64,000 nt of DNA, from positions 1-64,000 of the forward strand of contig CAJTSV010000001.1 of NCBI GenBank assembly GCA_910579075.1. Direction: 5' to 3'. Positions 52,986 to 62,849 of this stretch are shown one piece after another; the first letter of the stretch is position 1, and each line of letters opens with the position of its first letter. The notes under the pieces are model-generated. The model was not told where the DNA came from and ran no database searches. It saw only the letters and a list, made by a program, of their open reading frames with translations. A program made the translations under genes and the position numbers. The DNA is from an uncultured Eubacterium sp. Lineage in GTDB: Bacteria > Bacillota > Clostridia > Lachnospirales > Lachnospiraceae.

Positions 52986-54950
52986 TTATACACCTGTCTG
53001 CGTAATCAGCCGGTCATACATCTGATTCATTGTGGATATGATTTTGGAAGCGAGATTGTAGGCGTTCTGGAATTTAATCAAGTCCATGCCTTCCTCGTCT
53101 TCATCCACACTGGAAACAGACATCCGGTAAGTATCTACGATTGAACCGATATCTCCATAATTCGCAGCCAGAATTTCTGCTTCCTGGGCATCTACGGTAA
53201 TGTCCGAGATAATATAGCGCAGGAACTGGTCGCCGCCTGCCCCGCGGTAAATCTGTGTCTTGGACTCTAACTGCAGCATCATATCGATAATGCCGGCCTC
53301 GCTTTCATCCGTGTCCGTGCGGATGGATGATGCAAAATAACCCGCCGTTACATTCAGGCTCTTATTATTGACAGCCGCATTTCCTGCGGTAAGCTGGTAA
53401 TAATTGCCGCCGATGGCATCTGACGAATATTTCATGCGCTGGCCTGGTTCGCCATCTGATTTTTTGGTATCTAAAAATGTATTTTCTTCGCCGTTTGTCT
53501 TGATTGCTACGAAAAACGCACCCATCTGGTTGCCTTCCGTATCAACACCGCCGTTTTTATAATCAATATCTTTTGGAATGACATTTCCGTCTGCATCAAT
53601 GGTATAACGTTCTCCTACGGCATTGCCCTCGCTGTCGACTGTCCCGTCTCCTTTTCCGTAAATCTGCATATCGTTAAATTTACGGCAGAAGGAACGCAGG
53701 AATTCATTCATCTGCGACATATAATACGGAATGCCGCGTGAATCAATGGCACGGCCAATCGATACTTCCCGCCCGGCTTTTCCGGCCAGGGAAGATACGT
53801 TATTCCCCTCCAGCTCAAATACATAGCTGTATTTTTCCTTGCCGTTTTCATCCAGGGAAACACGCATTTCAAACCTGGAATAGGTGTAAGTGCGGTTTGC
53901 AATCGTAATCTGCCCTGCTGCCGGCATGTTCATGCCTTCTACGGTTGTAATGTTCGGGTTTTCTATTGTAATCTTGTTGCCCTCTACTTTGGACATGATT
54001 CCCTGGAAGTTTTCTTTGTTATTGCCGTCACGGATATTTAAGACTGCTTTTAATTCCCCTGACATCGTGTCAGACGAAGCGTAAAATTCATTGCCCGTAT
54101 GTGACCAGCGGATATCATACAGTCCTTCGATATCGCTCTGTCCGACTTTTTCTGTACGCGCGTAGCATTCCAGCTCGTTATAGTCGCTGCCGTCTACCAG
54201 AAGCTGCCCTTCTACGCGCACACGGAACCTGGTGCCGCCCAGATAATTGTCCGGGTCATAGGAATTTTGTACTTCGGTTTCTTCGATTTCAATCGGCACA
54301 ATCGCAGAAAGCTGGTCAAGCAGGTAAGCGCGCTGGTCACGCAGCTCGTTTGCACGCCTGCCCTGGATTTCAATCGTATTGATTTTTTCATTAATAATCG
54401 AAATTTTCTGCGCATAGGAATTAATATCCGTAACAAGCGCTTTGACTTCCTGATTACAGTCAGACTGGATATCCTGAAGGTTTTTATACATGCTGTTGAA
54501 GTATTCCATCATGCTCTGCGCATCGTTGATAAACTGGTTGCGGATATATAAATCCGCTGGTGCGCCCTTTAAGGAATCCATGGTCTTAAACATTTTTGAA
54601 TAAAGCTTTTCAAAGCCAGCCAGATTGACCGAATCATCCCGGTACAGGTTTTCAATCTGGGACATATAATATACTTTTTTCTCATACTGCCCGACATTGC
54701 TGTTGTTCGTCCAGTATTTTACATCATAATAAGTATTGCGCAGCTGCGTAATCGAAACCGCGTCTACACCGCTGCCTAACGTGCCGTATGTGTAATTGCG
54801 CAGCGCTGCTTTTGCTTCAAGGTTTACAACCTGCTTGCTGTAGCCCGGCGTATTGGCATTGGACACGTTATTTGCTGTTGTATTTATGGAAGCCGAATAT
54901 GCATTTAATGCAGACCAGCCGATATTCAATCCGAAAAATGTAGAACTCAT
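52986..54950 (-). CDS. flgK: FlgK, hook-filament junction protein HAP1 (copy 1)
   Basis: A 654-residue protein with the typical FGLNIGWSALNAYSASINTTANNVSNANTPGYSKQ rod-hook N-terminal motif and a C-terminal DLIKFQNAYNLASKIISTMNQMYDRLI. It has a central beta-rich region and lies 17 bp upstream of flgL. It joins hook to filament. Confidence 0.93.
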   Translation of the reverse strand: MSSTFFGLNIGWSALNAYSASINTTANNVSNANTPGYSKQVVNLEAKAALRNYTYGTLGSGVDAVSITQLRNTYYDVKYWTNNSNVGQYEKKVYYMSQIENLYRDDSVNLAGFEKLYSKMFKTMDSLKGAPADLYIRNQFINDAQSMMEYFNSMYKNLQDIQSDCNQEVKALVTDINSYAQKISIINEKINTIEIQGRRANELRDQRAYLLDQLSAIVPIEIEETEVQNSYDPDNYLGGTRFRVRVEGQLLVDGSDYNELECYARTEKVGQSDIEGLYDIRWSHTGNEFYASSDTMSGELKAVLNIRDGNNKENFQGIMSKVEGNKITIENPNITTVEGMNMPAAGQITIANRTYTYSRFEMRVSLDENGKEKYSYVFELEGNNVSSLAGKAGREVSIGRAIDSRGIPYYMSQMNEFLRSFCRKFNDMQIYGKGDGTVDSEGNAVGERYTIDADGNVIPKDIDYKNGGVDTEGNQMGAFFVAIKTNGEENTFLDTKKSDGEPGQRMKYSSDAIGGNYYQLTAGNAAVNNKSLNVTAGYFASSIRTDTDESEAGIIDMMLQLESKTQIYRGAGGDQFLRYIISDITVDAQEAEILAANYGDIGSIVDTYRMSVSSVDEDEEGMDLIKFQNAYNLASKIISTMNQMYDRLITQTGV

Positions 54951-55024
54951 ATATTCACCTCACGTCCTCATATTCCAAAGCATGAGACTGCTGCCCGCAG
55001 CGTTTCATGCCCCGGCATATGCTG

Positions 55025-57025
55025 TTATAATCCTGTTACAAGTGCCTCTATCATGTCACTGACTGTCTGGATATAGCGGCTGGAAGCATTGTACGCATTC
55101 TGGTATTTTATCATTCGGGTCAGTTCTTCGTCTGTAGATACACCGATAACCTCATTGCGGTGGTTTTCTACCGAAGAAAGCGTTCCTTCCAGTTTTTCTG
55201 CCGTCGTTCCGTACATGGAACCGACAATTGCTATTTCACCAATCATTTCCTTGTAATATTCACTGTAACTGTACTTTGACTCTGTGTAACGCGGATTAAT
55301 CGCCAGTGTCTTGTCATCCCATAAATTTGCCAGCTTGATTGCCATGTCATGGGCAATTTCCATATTATCATGCTTATGCGGAAGGTTTTTAATATCCGTC
55401 AGCAGCGCAAAATTAATTTCGATTTCCAGCGATGTGTACTGTTTGGATGTATCGTATTTATAATCTTCATTGATAATCCAGTGTCCGTTTATTTTCTGGC
55501 CTGTGTATTTCCTGTTTCCAGGCTTATCCCACGGCGTGTACGGCTTTGGTTCGGAATCGGATATAATATCCAGCGTTCCGTCCGCCTTAATGCCGTCGCC
55601 ATTGACACCCGGCCCTATTTTCATATCAGAAACCATGGCATTTTCTTCATTAAATACCCGGTATGTCTGGCCATTGCTCATATGATAAGGCTCTGAGTCA
55701 TTCACGTCTTCTTCATTATACATATAAAACGTGCGCCATTCGCCTGTTTCCTCGTCGAACGCAGACACTTCCTTGTAACGCGGGCAGCCAGACCTTGTAA
55801 ACAGCTCCTGCGGCGGCTTCTTTCCGTCTACGCCGACGCAGCAGTTTTCTTCATCCAGTACTTTTACGTTCCGGTAATTGGAATAAGAATAGCTGCCATC
55901 CGCATTCTGCACCCGGACAACCAGGCTGTCCATTTTCTTATTCGGTGCCAGCAGATCGTTAATCTGCTTGACAATGCCGTGCACCAGCTGGTCAAATTCT
56001 GCCTGTGTATTCTGCATAATCGACAGGCCGACTGTTTCATCAAATACATCCGGGTCTGCATTCAGGATATCGTTGAAATTCGAAACGGTTTTGCCCCTTG
56101 CCTGCACAAGCGCTTTCAGCTCGCCGATATCCGTATCAAACTGTGTGCTGATTTCCCTTGTAAAATCAAATACTTCGTAGTAGTGTCCTGCATCCTCATT
56201 GGACAAATGCGGCCAGTACGGAGTAATATACCCGGTCAGCTTATCGGTCTGTTTTCCCATCTGATAGAAGAACATATCGTCCGCTACCAGCTCACCCTCG
56301 AATTTTATCGATACGGTGCCATTTGTTCTTTCTTCGTATGTAATATTTCCATATTTACTCAGCTGGTCGATTGCATAATCCCTTGCATCGCGCTCATTCA
56401 TCGCTGTTTCGCGCCCGCCGGATTCTATGGATGCAATCTGTACATTTAACTGGTAAATCTGTTTGATATATTTATTAATATCATCTATATTATCAGAAAT
56501 CTGAATATTGATATCCTTCTGGTAATCCATCAGCCCTTTAAAAACTGCCTGCGCCCTTGTCGCAAACAGGCTTGCTTTCTGGATTACAAGGTTTTGTGCC
56601 GCCATGTCCGACGGGTCTTTGGAAAATTCCTCAAATGCCTGCCACAGGCTGCCCTCATTGCCGTCTAATATCTGCTGGAACGCAGTTCCTTCCAGCTCCT
56701 GAAAGAAATTCTGCACTTCGTCAATGGCATCGTAGCTCGCCTGGTAATAGGCCTGCCTTCCGTTTTCCTTGCGGAATGCCTTATCCAGAAAAATATCCCT
56801 TGCATGAACGATTTCCCCGATGGAAGTTCCCTGTCCTATTAATTTTTTGTAATTGTTTTTGGAATATGCTAAATTGCTGTAGCGTGCATCACGAAAAACA
56901 ACCTGCTGACGTACATACCCGTTGGTGTTTACGTTAGCCAGGTTGTTTGCTACATTATGAATCGAATCCTGAGAAGCTTTCAACCCCGAATGCCCTACAA
57001 AAATAGAACCCATTCCATTTGCCAT
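55025..57025 (-). CDS. FlgK-like junction protein (copy 2)
   Basis: A 666-residue FlgK homologue with SIFVGHSGLKASQDSIHNVANNLANVNTNGYVRQ and a C-terminal MIKYQNAYNASSRYIQTVSDMIEALV. It is strongly diverged from copy 1, so the two are not a recent duplication; they may form a mixed junction ring. It starts 21 bp after the FlgN-like gene. Confidence 0.88.
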   Translation of the reverse strand: MANGMGSIFVGHSGLKASQDSIHNVANNLANVNTNGYVRQQVVFRDARYSNLAYSKNNYKKLIGQGTSIGEIVHARDIFLDKAFRKENGRQAYYQASYDAIDEVQNFFQELEGTAFQQILDGNEGSLWQAFEEFSKDPSDMAAQNLVIQKASLFATRAQAVFKGLMDYQKDINIQISDNIDDINKYIKQIYQLNVQIASIESGGRETAMNERDARDYAIDQLSKYGNITYEERTNGTVSIKFEGELVADDMFFYQMGKQTDKLTGYITPYWPHLSNEDAGHYYEVFDFTREISTQFDTDIGELKALVQARGKTVSNFNDILNADPDVFDETVGLSIMQNTQAEFDQLVHGIVKQINDLLAPNKKMDSLVVRVQNADGSYSYSNYRNVKVLDEENCCVGVDGKKPPQELFTRSGCPRYKEVSAFDEETGEWRTFYMYNEEDVNDSEPYHMSNGQTYRVFNEENAMVSDMKIGPGVNGDGIKADGTLDIISDSEPKPYTPWDKPGNRKYTGQKINGHWIINEDYKYDTSKQYTSLEIEINFALLTDIKNLPHKHDNMEIAHDMAIKLANLWDDKTLAINPRYTESKYSYSEYYKEMIGEIAIVGSMYGTTAEKLEGTLSSVENHRNEVIGVSTDEELTRMIKYQNAYNASSRYIQTVSDMIEALVTGL

Positions 57026-57046
57026 AATTGCTCACACTCCTGTCCG

Positions 57047-57559
57047 TTATTGTTTTGCGTCAAATCCGCCGCCACCTAGTATCTCTCCCGTATTATATGC
57101 GTTCTTGTTATAGTTCGCTGTCTCGGGTGCGGTTCGCATGCTTCGAAACAGAGTCAGGTCAAACTCTACCATTTCCAGAGCCTGATTCAGCAATGTCTGG
57201 TTTTGTTCATTGATTTTCCGAACTTCTGCTAATGTCGTCTTTAACTGTTCTTTTACGTCCTGTAACCGTTTCTGTTCCTTTGGCTGGCTGCCCAGCATTT
57301 CGATAACAGAATCAAGTGTAAAATCCTGCTCCGGCTTATTGAGCACAACGGCCATATCGCTCATGACCTTGCGCCTGTGGTTATCCAGATTCTGGATTCT
57401 GCTCGTTACATCCTGTTCCAAATCTACAATTTTTTCCAGCGCCGGAACGTTGGCATCTATGATGACCTGTTTTTTTTCCTTAGATAACTCGGCTAATTTC
57501 CGATACTGTTCGTTCTCGCTCTCTAAGACCTGTACCAGGTCATCCATTAAACTTGCCAC
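57047..57559 (-). CDS. flgN: FlgN-like export chaperone
   Basis: A 170-residue helical protein with LMDDLVQVLESENEQYRKLAELSKEKKQVIIDANVPALEKI, the pattern of FlgN, the chaperone for FlgK and FlgL. It lies between flgM and flgK as in other Firmicutes. Confidence 0.88.
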   Translation of the reverse strand: MASLMDDLVQVLESENEQYRKLAELSKEKKQVIIDANVPALEKIVDLEQDVTSRIQNLDNHRRKVMSDMAVVLNKPEQDFTLDSVIEMLGSQPKEQKRLQDVKEQLKTTLAEVRKINEQNQTLLNQALEMVEFDLTLFRSMRTAPETANYNKNAYNTGEILGGGGFDAKQ

Positions 57560-57593
57560 ATTTTATCCTCACATTTCTTTTTGTTTTGTTACT

Positions 57594-57872
57594 TTAATTA
57601 GCCGCATAATAGCTCGCTAACAATTTGCTCGCAAAATCTCCAGTATCAACGTCATAGTTTCCAGACTTTATGCTTGATTTAAGCTCTGCAACTTTATCTT
57701 CCCTGATATCCGAAGCTGCTGCGACTGCCTGTTTTGCGATTTGATAATCCTTCCCTGCCCTCGAAATCTGAACCTGATCACGTGCAGAGCTGATTTCTGC
57801 GGTACCCGCTGCCTTAGAAGGCTTTGTCGTTTTGTATAAGGCTGCAATCTGGTTATAAGCATCTATACGCAT
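57594..57872 (-). CDS. flgM: FlgM, anti-sigma-28 factor
   Basis: About 92 residues from MRIDAYNQI (57872), where GGAG lies 9 nt upstream. The C-terminal helix region with SRAGKDYQIAKQAVAAASDIREDKVAELKSSIKSGNYDVD is typical of FlgM. It holds sigma-28 inactive until the hook is complete. It is the first gene of the late operon and appears to have a sigma-28-like promoter of its own. Confidence 0.93.
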   Translation of the reverse strand: MRIDAYNQIAALYKTTKPSKAAGTAEISSARDQVQISRAGKDYQIAKQAVAAASDIREDKVAELKSSIKSGNYDVDTGDFASKLLASYYAAN

Positions 57873-57975
57873 AATAGGCATCTCCTTTCATCGTCTCATC
57901 CCTGAATCAAATTTCTACAAAACTCCACTTGAATGCTGCTGTTTTTTTGCTGCTTTGTGAAGTTCTATAACTTGT

Positions 57976-58002
57976 TTATCGGATGTTTTCGGGATTTTGT
58001 TA
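57976..58002 (-). promoter_or_regulatory. Putative sigma-28 promoter upstream of flgM
   Basis: On the minus strand TAAC (58002-57999), a 15-bp spacer and TCCGATAA (57983-57976), the same -10 core as the flagellin promoter. The remaining bases of 57873-58102 show nothing else. Confidence 0.65.
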
Positions 58003-58102
58003 GCTGTTTTTCTAATTTTGTTTAAAAATGCGGGATATGGAAGGCGGCTTGGATTATTATTGGCTGTTTTGCAGATTTCTATTACCAGAAATGAATTTTA
58101 GG

Positions 58103-58234
58103 TTTGCAGGGTCTGCCCCAGGGGCATTCACTGCAAAGTCCGTAAGAACGTGATTCAGGAGTGAGCAAATCCCATTCGCGAAGCGAATTTAAAATGGATT
58201 TGCGAAGGTTACTGGTCACAGAGTGAACAGTAAC
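58103..58234. repeat. Intergenic element with three nested stem-loops
   Basis: Three hairpins in a row. TTTGCAG/CTGCAAA (58103-58137) encloses TGCCCC/GGGGCA. GCAAATCC/GGATTTGC (58165-58203) encloses ATTCGC-gaa-GCGAAT. GTTACTG/CAGTAAC (58208-58234) encloses TCAC-aga-GTGA. This looks like a dispersed REP/MITE-type element or a structured RNA. Only one copy is in the window. Confidence 0.5.
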
Positions 58235-58268
58235 GTGCCGGATGCTTTCTCAGATTTGCATTCTGATT

Positions 58269-59321
58269 CTATACACTAATTACATAATGCTCCTTCCACT
58301 CATTCATCATGCTGTATTTCAAGTATCCTTCACGCTGCAGCCTTCCAATCACAATGCCAGGCGCGATATTTATAGTACCGGCAAATTCGCAGATGCTGGA
58401 ACTGGTAAAATTCTGCCTGCCAGTAAATTCTTTAAATGCATCCGCTGGAATCAGCATATCTTCAGACCAGGCATCAGCCGCTTTCTCGTCTTCCTGAGTC
58501 GTTCCATTCATCTGTCCAATATGTCCGAGGGCAATATGTGCCATCTCATGAAAAAAACTGAACCAGAACTTATCCGCATCTTTTCCCCTTGCTGTTAAAC
58601 CTGTCACAATCCTGCTTCCATCTATAAAGGTAGCCCCCTGCAGAAACGAGCCTTGCAAATGAGGAAGAAAAACCAGTGCAACTCCGCATTCCGCAAGCAT
58701 TATTTTTAACTCTGGTGCAAAGACTGACGGTTTCATAACCGTTAACGCCCTTATATCAGGCAGAATGGCCAGCAGCTCCTTCATATTAACCGGTGCAGTT
58801 TCCATGCTTCTTGCTTTCCTCTTTGCCTGCTGTGCCCAGGCCATCAGGGCCAGGTCGCTCTTTTGCGTAACAGCCAGCCTTCTGCAGGCAATTCTTGTAA
58901 TCTGATTATTTTCAAGAAGTGAAAGCTCAGCTACTTCAAAATATTTTCTGAGATTTATGACTTTTTCTTTTGCATTCCTTGTCTCAGCAACCCATCCATA
59001 CTTTGCCATTTCACGATACGGAAACTGCCCTGCTAAATACTCATCTGCATCCATCGCATTTTCTGCTTTAGCCTTAATTATTTTCTCACGATATTCTGAC
59101 TCCAGATTATTCCAGAATTTTGCCGGCACGCCAAGCACCATTTCCAGTCTGAGAGCTGTTTCCTGAGTCAGCTGGACGTCTCCATTGATAAGCCTGCTGA
59201 TATGCTTTTCAGACATATCCATCCTTGCAGCAAATTCCTTCTGGCTCATTTCCCTGTCTTCCAGCTGCTCCTTAATTGTTGCTCCGGGCGGTACTGCAAT
59301 ATAACTCTGACTTCTTATCAT
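58269..59321 (-). CDS. higA: HigA-type antitoxin with a C-terminal ImmA/IrrE metallopeptidase domain
   Basis: A 350-residue fusion. Residues about 15-72 are a HigA-like XRE helix-turn-helix (MSQKEFAARMDMSEKHISRLINGD). From about 200 a DUF955/ImmA domain carries the zinc motif HEMAH (His258-Glu259-His262). It follows the HigB-like toxin gene by 32 bp. The metallopeptidase half may relieve repression in response to a signal, as ImmA does for ImmR. Confidence 0.88.
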   Translation of the reverse strand: MIRSQSYIAVPPGATIKEQLEDREMSQKEFAARMDMSEKHISRLINGDVQLTQETALRLEMVLGVPAKFWNNLESEYREKIIKAKAENAMDADEYLAGQFPYREMAKYGWVAETRNAKEKVINLRKYFEVAELSLLENNQITRIACRRLAVTQKSDLALMAWAQQAKRKARSMETAPVNMKELLAILPDIRALTVMKPSVFAPELKIMLAECGVALVFLPHLQGSFLQGATFIDGSRIVTGLTARGKDADKFWFSFFHEMAHIALGHIGQMNGTTQEDEKAADAWSEDMLIPADAFKEFTGRQNFTSSSICEFAGTINIAPGIVIGRLQREGYLKYSMMNEWKEHYVISV

Positions 59322-59353
59322 AGCGCTGCCTCCTGGTTTCTATCTATTCTATG

Positions 59354-59650
59354 TTAATGGTAATCCGCTATTTCCATAATATGTGCAATCTGGATTTCAC
59401 TGCCATGCTTCTCAAAAACAAGCCTGTATGGATGAACCAAATCTACAGCATACTGCCCCTTTCTGTTATTCGTCAGCGGATGACATCTGCCAATGCGGAA
59501 CTGAACCATCATTTCTATGGTATCTGCAGCTGTTATTTCTCCTATACGCATTTGGATTTTTTCTGCCATCTCCCTGCCATAGGAACGCTCTGCAGCCCTG
59601 GCATTTGTACAAATTTTTTCAAGCTTCCTGCTTTTGTACGATATTTCCAC
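59354..59650 (-). CDS. higB: HigB/RelE-type toxin
   Basis: A 98-residue protein from a GTG start preceded by AGAGGTGG. RIGRCHPLTNNRKGQYAVDLVHPYRLVFE is the typical HigB/RelE mRNA-interferase pattern. Toxin-first order with a downstream HigA-type antitoxin is usual for higBA. Confidence 0.88.
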   Translation of the reverse strand: MEISYKSRKLEKICTNARAAERSYGREMAEKIQMRIGEITAADTIEMMVQFRIGRCHPLTNNRKGQYAVDLVHPYRLVFEKHGSEIQIAHIMEIADYH

Positions 59651-59689
59651 CCCGCCACCTCTTTCTGAATTAACCTCTAGGGTAAATTT

Positions 59690-59718
59690 ATTATACCATG
59701 TTCAAAATACACCGTCAA
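59690..59718 (-). promoter_or_regulatory. Sigma-A promoter of the higBA operon
   Basis: TTGACG (59718-59713), a 17-bp spacer and TATAAT (59695-59690). An imperfect inverted repeat TTAACC...GGGTAA between the -10 and the GTG start (about 59670-59686) may be the HigA operator. Confidence 0.8.
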
Positions 59719-59789
59719 GAAAAAGGGGCTGAAAAACACGACATACACATCCATCTTTTTCCGTTCCTGATTCTGGGATAACGGTGATT

Positions 59790-62135
59790 TCACCGGCACA
59801 TTCTCCTGTGAAGCAGATACCAGAAAATCACCGCCGGAAACGCCAGGCAGGCAAGCCCCATGCCTGCATCCGCCACTGCAAACAGGGCTGCAGGCGCACC
59901 AGGGCTTCCTGCACACAGCGCGGCCTGTGCGATGCCTGCTGCCAGTACTGCTGCGGCGGCGTGGCATGCGCCTTCTTTTAACACCATGCCATACATTTCC
60001 TTCTTCCGGATGCCGATTTTATGCATTACGGCAAAATCTCTCCTGCGGCCCAGCAGATTTGTGAACACTGCATTAAAGTAAACCAGCAGCCCGGCCGATG
60101 CACATATGACGGCAAAAAATCCACGCATAATTTTCTGGGTACGGTCTGAATCGGCATATTTGCGCATCTGGCGGCTGGCACTGTGAAACGAACAGCCATA
60201 TTCCTGTGCCAGGCGCTCTGCATCTGCTGTGACAGCTGCTTCCATTCCTTCTTTTACCCATATATTGATGACCTGCCTGGACTGGCTGCCTTTAAATGCA
60301 CGCGCTGTTTCCCTGTCTACAATCAGCAGGTTTCCGCCCAGATGGCTTTCGGACAGTATGATATTGCGGGTGTCTGCAAGCGTCAGCCGGACACTTTCGC
60401 ATTTCTTTTTGGAAGCGTTTGCGATTATCGGCTCATCGTACAGGGTAAACATATCGCCGGCTTTTAAGCCTAACGTTTCCGCCAGCCCGGTTTCCATTAC
60501 AGCATATCCGGCTCCTGTTTCTTCTCTGGCGTTATCGTCAGCAGCCAGTATCACATTGTAAAGACACTGCTGCTTTCCGTCTATCTGCTGCTCCATGTCC
60601 AGCATTGTACGGTAATACCCGCCCTGTGGATTTAACTGCTGTTTTTCCGCGCACAAAAACACGCCCCTGTCATAATTGATTTCATATGCCTGCACCCAAT
60701 CCACGCCCGGATGCTGCCTGATTTGCTGCAATACCCGGCTGGATATGGAAGGAACGCTGCCGCCCATAATATTTTCAAAAATACTGCCGCAGGTCAGCTG
60801 CAGGTCTCCCGGTACATAATCTTTTACATAAAGAATCCCCGCATCGCTCTGATTATCCCGGATTCCCAGCATGCTGGCCAGAACTGCCGACAGGGAAAGC
60901 GTCAGGATTGCAGGAAGCATTTTCCTGCTTCTGTTTCTCTTTCCGGCACGCATTGTATCTGCAGGGAGAACATCCGGCAGCTGCACCAGAATCACTGCCA
61001 CAGCTGGCAGGATGATAAGCACAAGCATAACAGCCGTATTCCTGATGCTTTCCCATGACAGCCCGGATGCCGCGATTCCAGCTGCATCATAAGACCGGAC
61101 AAAGATATTCAGCACTTTTTTATAAATAACCCGGTTCACCAGAATTCCGGCCAGCATCCCCGGCACAGCTCCCATGCAGCCAAGCGCCAGAAATTCCGTT
61201 CCGGTAATTTTCAAAAGGTCAGCCCTTTGAAATCCGATTTTCCGCAAAGCAGCAAAGTCCCGCTTTTTTCCAAGAAGACGGATATAAAAAATATGGCAGG
61301 CAGCAGCAGCGCTTATCAGCCATACGGCCAGGTTCATTATCCGGTTCTGCTTTTTTAAGCTTCCGGTGTTTTCAGCAGCAGCCGCCAGCATAAAATTTTT
61401 CCGTGCATTCAGTGCCTGCGCTTTTTCGTCCGCATAGCCTAAATATGCATTCAGTTTTTCAAAGTCCCGTGATATATTTTCCTGGCTTTCAAACCGCACG
61501 AGCGCATCGGCCAGCACTTTTTGCTTTCGGATAACGGATTCAGCCAGTTTTTCTGATACATATCCCATCTTACGCTCCATAAAACCAGGCGCATTATCGA
61601 TTACCCCGACAGCCACAAGCTCCAGTCCCGGCATGCAAAACCGGATTTCTCCAGTGTCCGCATCCGCGGCTGTCAGATTTATGCAGACCGCATCCCCCAG
61701 CTTCAGCCTGTGCTGTTCCATATAGTTGTTGGTAAACACAGCTTCGTTTTCTTTTTCAGCCCACCGTCCTTCGATGGTCTGTTTCAGATTCCCGTCAGCT
61801 ACTGCCGCACTTAAATCCCTGAAATTTTCATCAATATAAGCAAACGATGTCCCGTCCTCTGCCTGGCCGAGAGAAATGCTCCGCCCGGCCTGTGCCGTAA
61901 AGCTGCATTCTTTTATTTTTTCAAATTCTGCAAGTGTAATGCCATAATACGATACATGCTGGCTTCCTTCGAGCGCCCGTGCATTCTGCAGGTCTGTAAT
62001 CCGGACATTTTCAAAAAGCTGGTTTCCGGTCAGAAGAAAGACCGTAACACAGCAGAGAAACAGCACTGTTAAAAAGGTGCTTCTTTTATCCGTTAAAAGA
62101 TATCCCTTCACGATGGTAATTATTTTCTGATTCAT
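59790..62135 (-). CDS. ABC transporter permease, FtsX/MacB type
   Basis: A 781-residue permease with a first transmembrane helix at about 18-38, a large extracytoplasmic region, three helices in the middle with the FtsX loop RDFAALRKIGFQRADLL, and a second FtsX unit at the C-terminus (RRDFAVMHKIGIRKKEM). Its start overlaps the stop of the ATPase gene by 4 bp. Such pairs next to a two-component system often act in peptide-antibiotic resistance or lipoprotein handling in Firmicutes. Confidence 0.9.
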   Translation of the reverse strand: MNQKIITIVKGYLLTDKRSTFLTVLFLCCVTVFLLTGNQLFENVRITDLQNARALEGSQHVSYYGITLAEFEKIKECSFTAQAGRSISLGQAEDGTSFAYIDENFRDLSAAVADGNLKQTIEGRWAEKENEAVFTNNYMEQHRLKLGDAVCINLTAADADTGEIRFCMPGLELVAVGVIDNAPGFMERKMGYVSEKLAESVIRKQKVLADALVRFESQENISRDFEKLNAYLGYADEKAQALNARKNFMLAAAAENTGSLKKQNRIMNLAVWLISAAAACHIFYIRLLGKKRDFAALRKIGFQRADLLKITGTEFLALGCMGAVPGMLAGILVNRVIYKKVLNIFVRSYDAAGIAASGLSWESIRNTAVMLVLIILPAVAVILVQLPDVLPADTMRAGKRNRSRKMLPAILTLSLSAVLASMLGIRDNQSDAGILYVKDYVPGDLQLTCGSIFENIMGGSVPSISSRVLQQIRQHPGVDWVQAYEINYDRGVFLCAEKQQLNPQGGYYRTMLDMEQQIDGKQQCLYNVILAADDNAREETGAGYAVMETGLAETLGLKAGDMFTLYDEPIIANASKKKCESVRLTLADTRNIILSESHLGGNLLIVDRETARAFKGSQSRQVINIWVKEGMEAAVTADAERLAQEYGCSFHSASRQMRKYADSDRTQKIMRGFFAVICASAGLLVYFNAVFTNLLGRRRDFAVMHKIGIRKKEMYGMVLKEGACHAAAAVLAAGIAQAALCAGSPGAPAALFAVADAGMGLACLAFPAVIFWYLLHRRMCR

Positions 62136-62800
62136 GCGTCATGCCCCCTGCTTTCAATACCGCCATCCTCCAGGCGGATTACCTCGTCTGCGTCTTTTAC
62201 CAGTGCTTCATTATGCGTGACCATCACAATACCCGTTTCATAGGTCTTCACCAGTTTTTTCAGCAAACCCATAACTATCCGCTCTGTTTTCGAATCCAGG
62301 TTTCCGGTCGGCTCATCGGCAAACAGAATGCGCGGATGATTCACAAGCGCCCTTGCAATTGCCGTTCTCTGCTGCTGTCCGCCGGAAAGCTGTCCGGGAT
62401 AAAACGCCTGGTATGTTTCAATTTCCAGCACATCCATCAGCTCACGGACATAGCCTGCATCCGGCTTAAGCTGCGGCAGCCGGATATTATCCAGCACCGT
62501 CAGCGATGGCAGCAGTTCGTATGCCTGAAAGATAAAGCCTGTTTTTTCCCGCCGCAGCCGTGTCCGTTTTTCCTCACTCAGGCTGAAGATATCCGTGCCG
62601 TCAATCCAGACCTTTCCCTGTGAGGGGCAGTCCAGGCCAGCCAGAATATTTAAAAGCGTTGATTTCCCGGAACCGCTTCTCCCAAGCACGGCTGTAAAAC
62701 TGCCCTTCTGAATACACAGTGATACACTGCGCAGTACCTGCAGGGATATTTCGTTCTGGGAATATGTTTTTGAAATATTTTCTGCCTTTAATACTTCCAT
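62132..62800 (-). CDS. ABC transporter ATP-binding protein, MacB/LolD type
   Basis: About 222 residues from MEVLKAENISK (62800), preceded by GGACGGGG. Walker A GRSGSGKST, signature LSGGQQQR and Walker B ILFADEPTGNLDS are all intact. It pairs with the downstream FtsX-type permease. Confidence 0.95.
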   Translation of the reverse strand: MEVLKAENISKTYSQNEISLQVLRSVSLCIQKGSFTAVLGRSGSGKSTLLNILAGLDCPSQGKVWIDGTDIFSLSEEKRTRLRREKTGFIFQAYELLPSLTVLDNIRLPQLKPDAGYVRELMDVLEIETYQAFYPGQLSGGQQQRTAIARALVNHPRILFADEPTGNLDSKTERIVMGLLKKLVKTYETGIVMVTHNEALVKDADEVIRLEDGGIESRGHDA

Positions 62801-62849
62801 AAAGATTCCCCGTCCTTTTTCACTATTTTTTACAGGCAAAATTGTGCGG

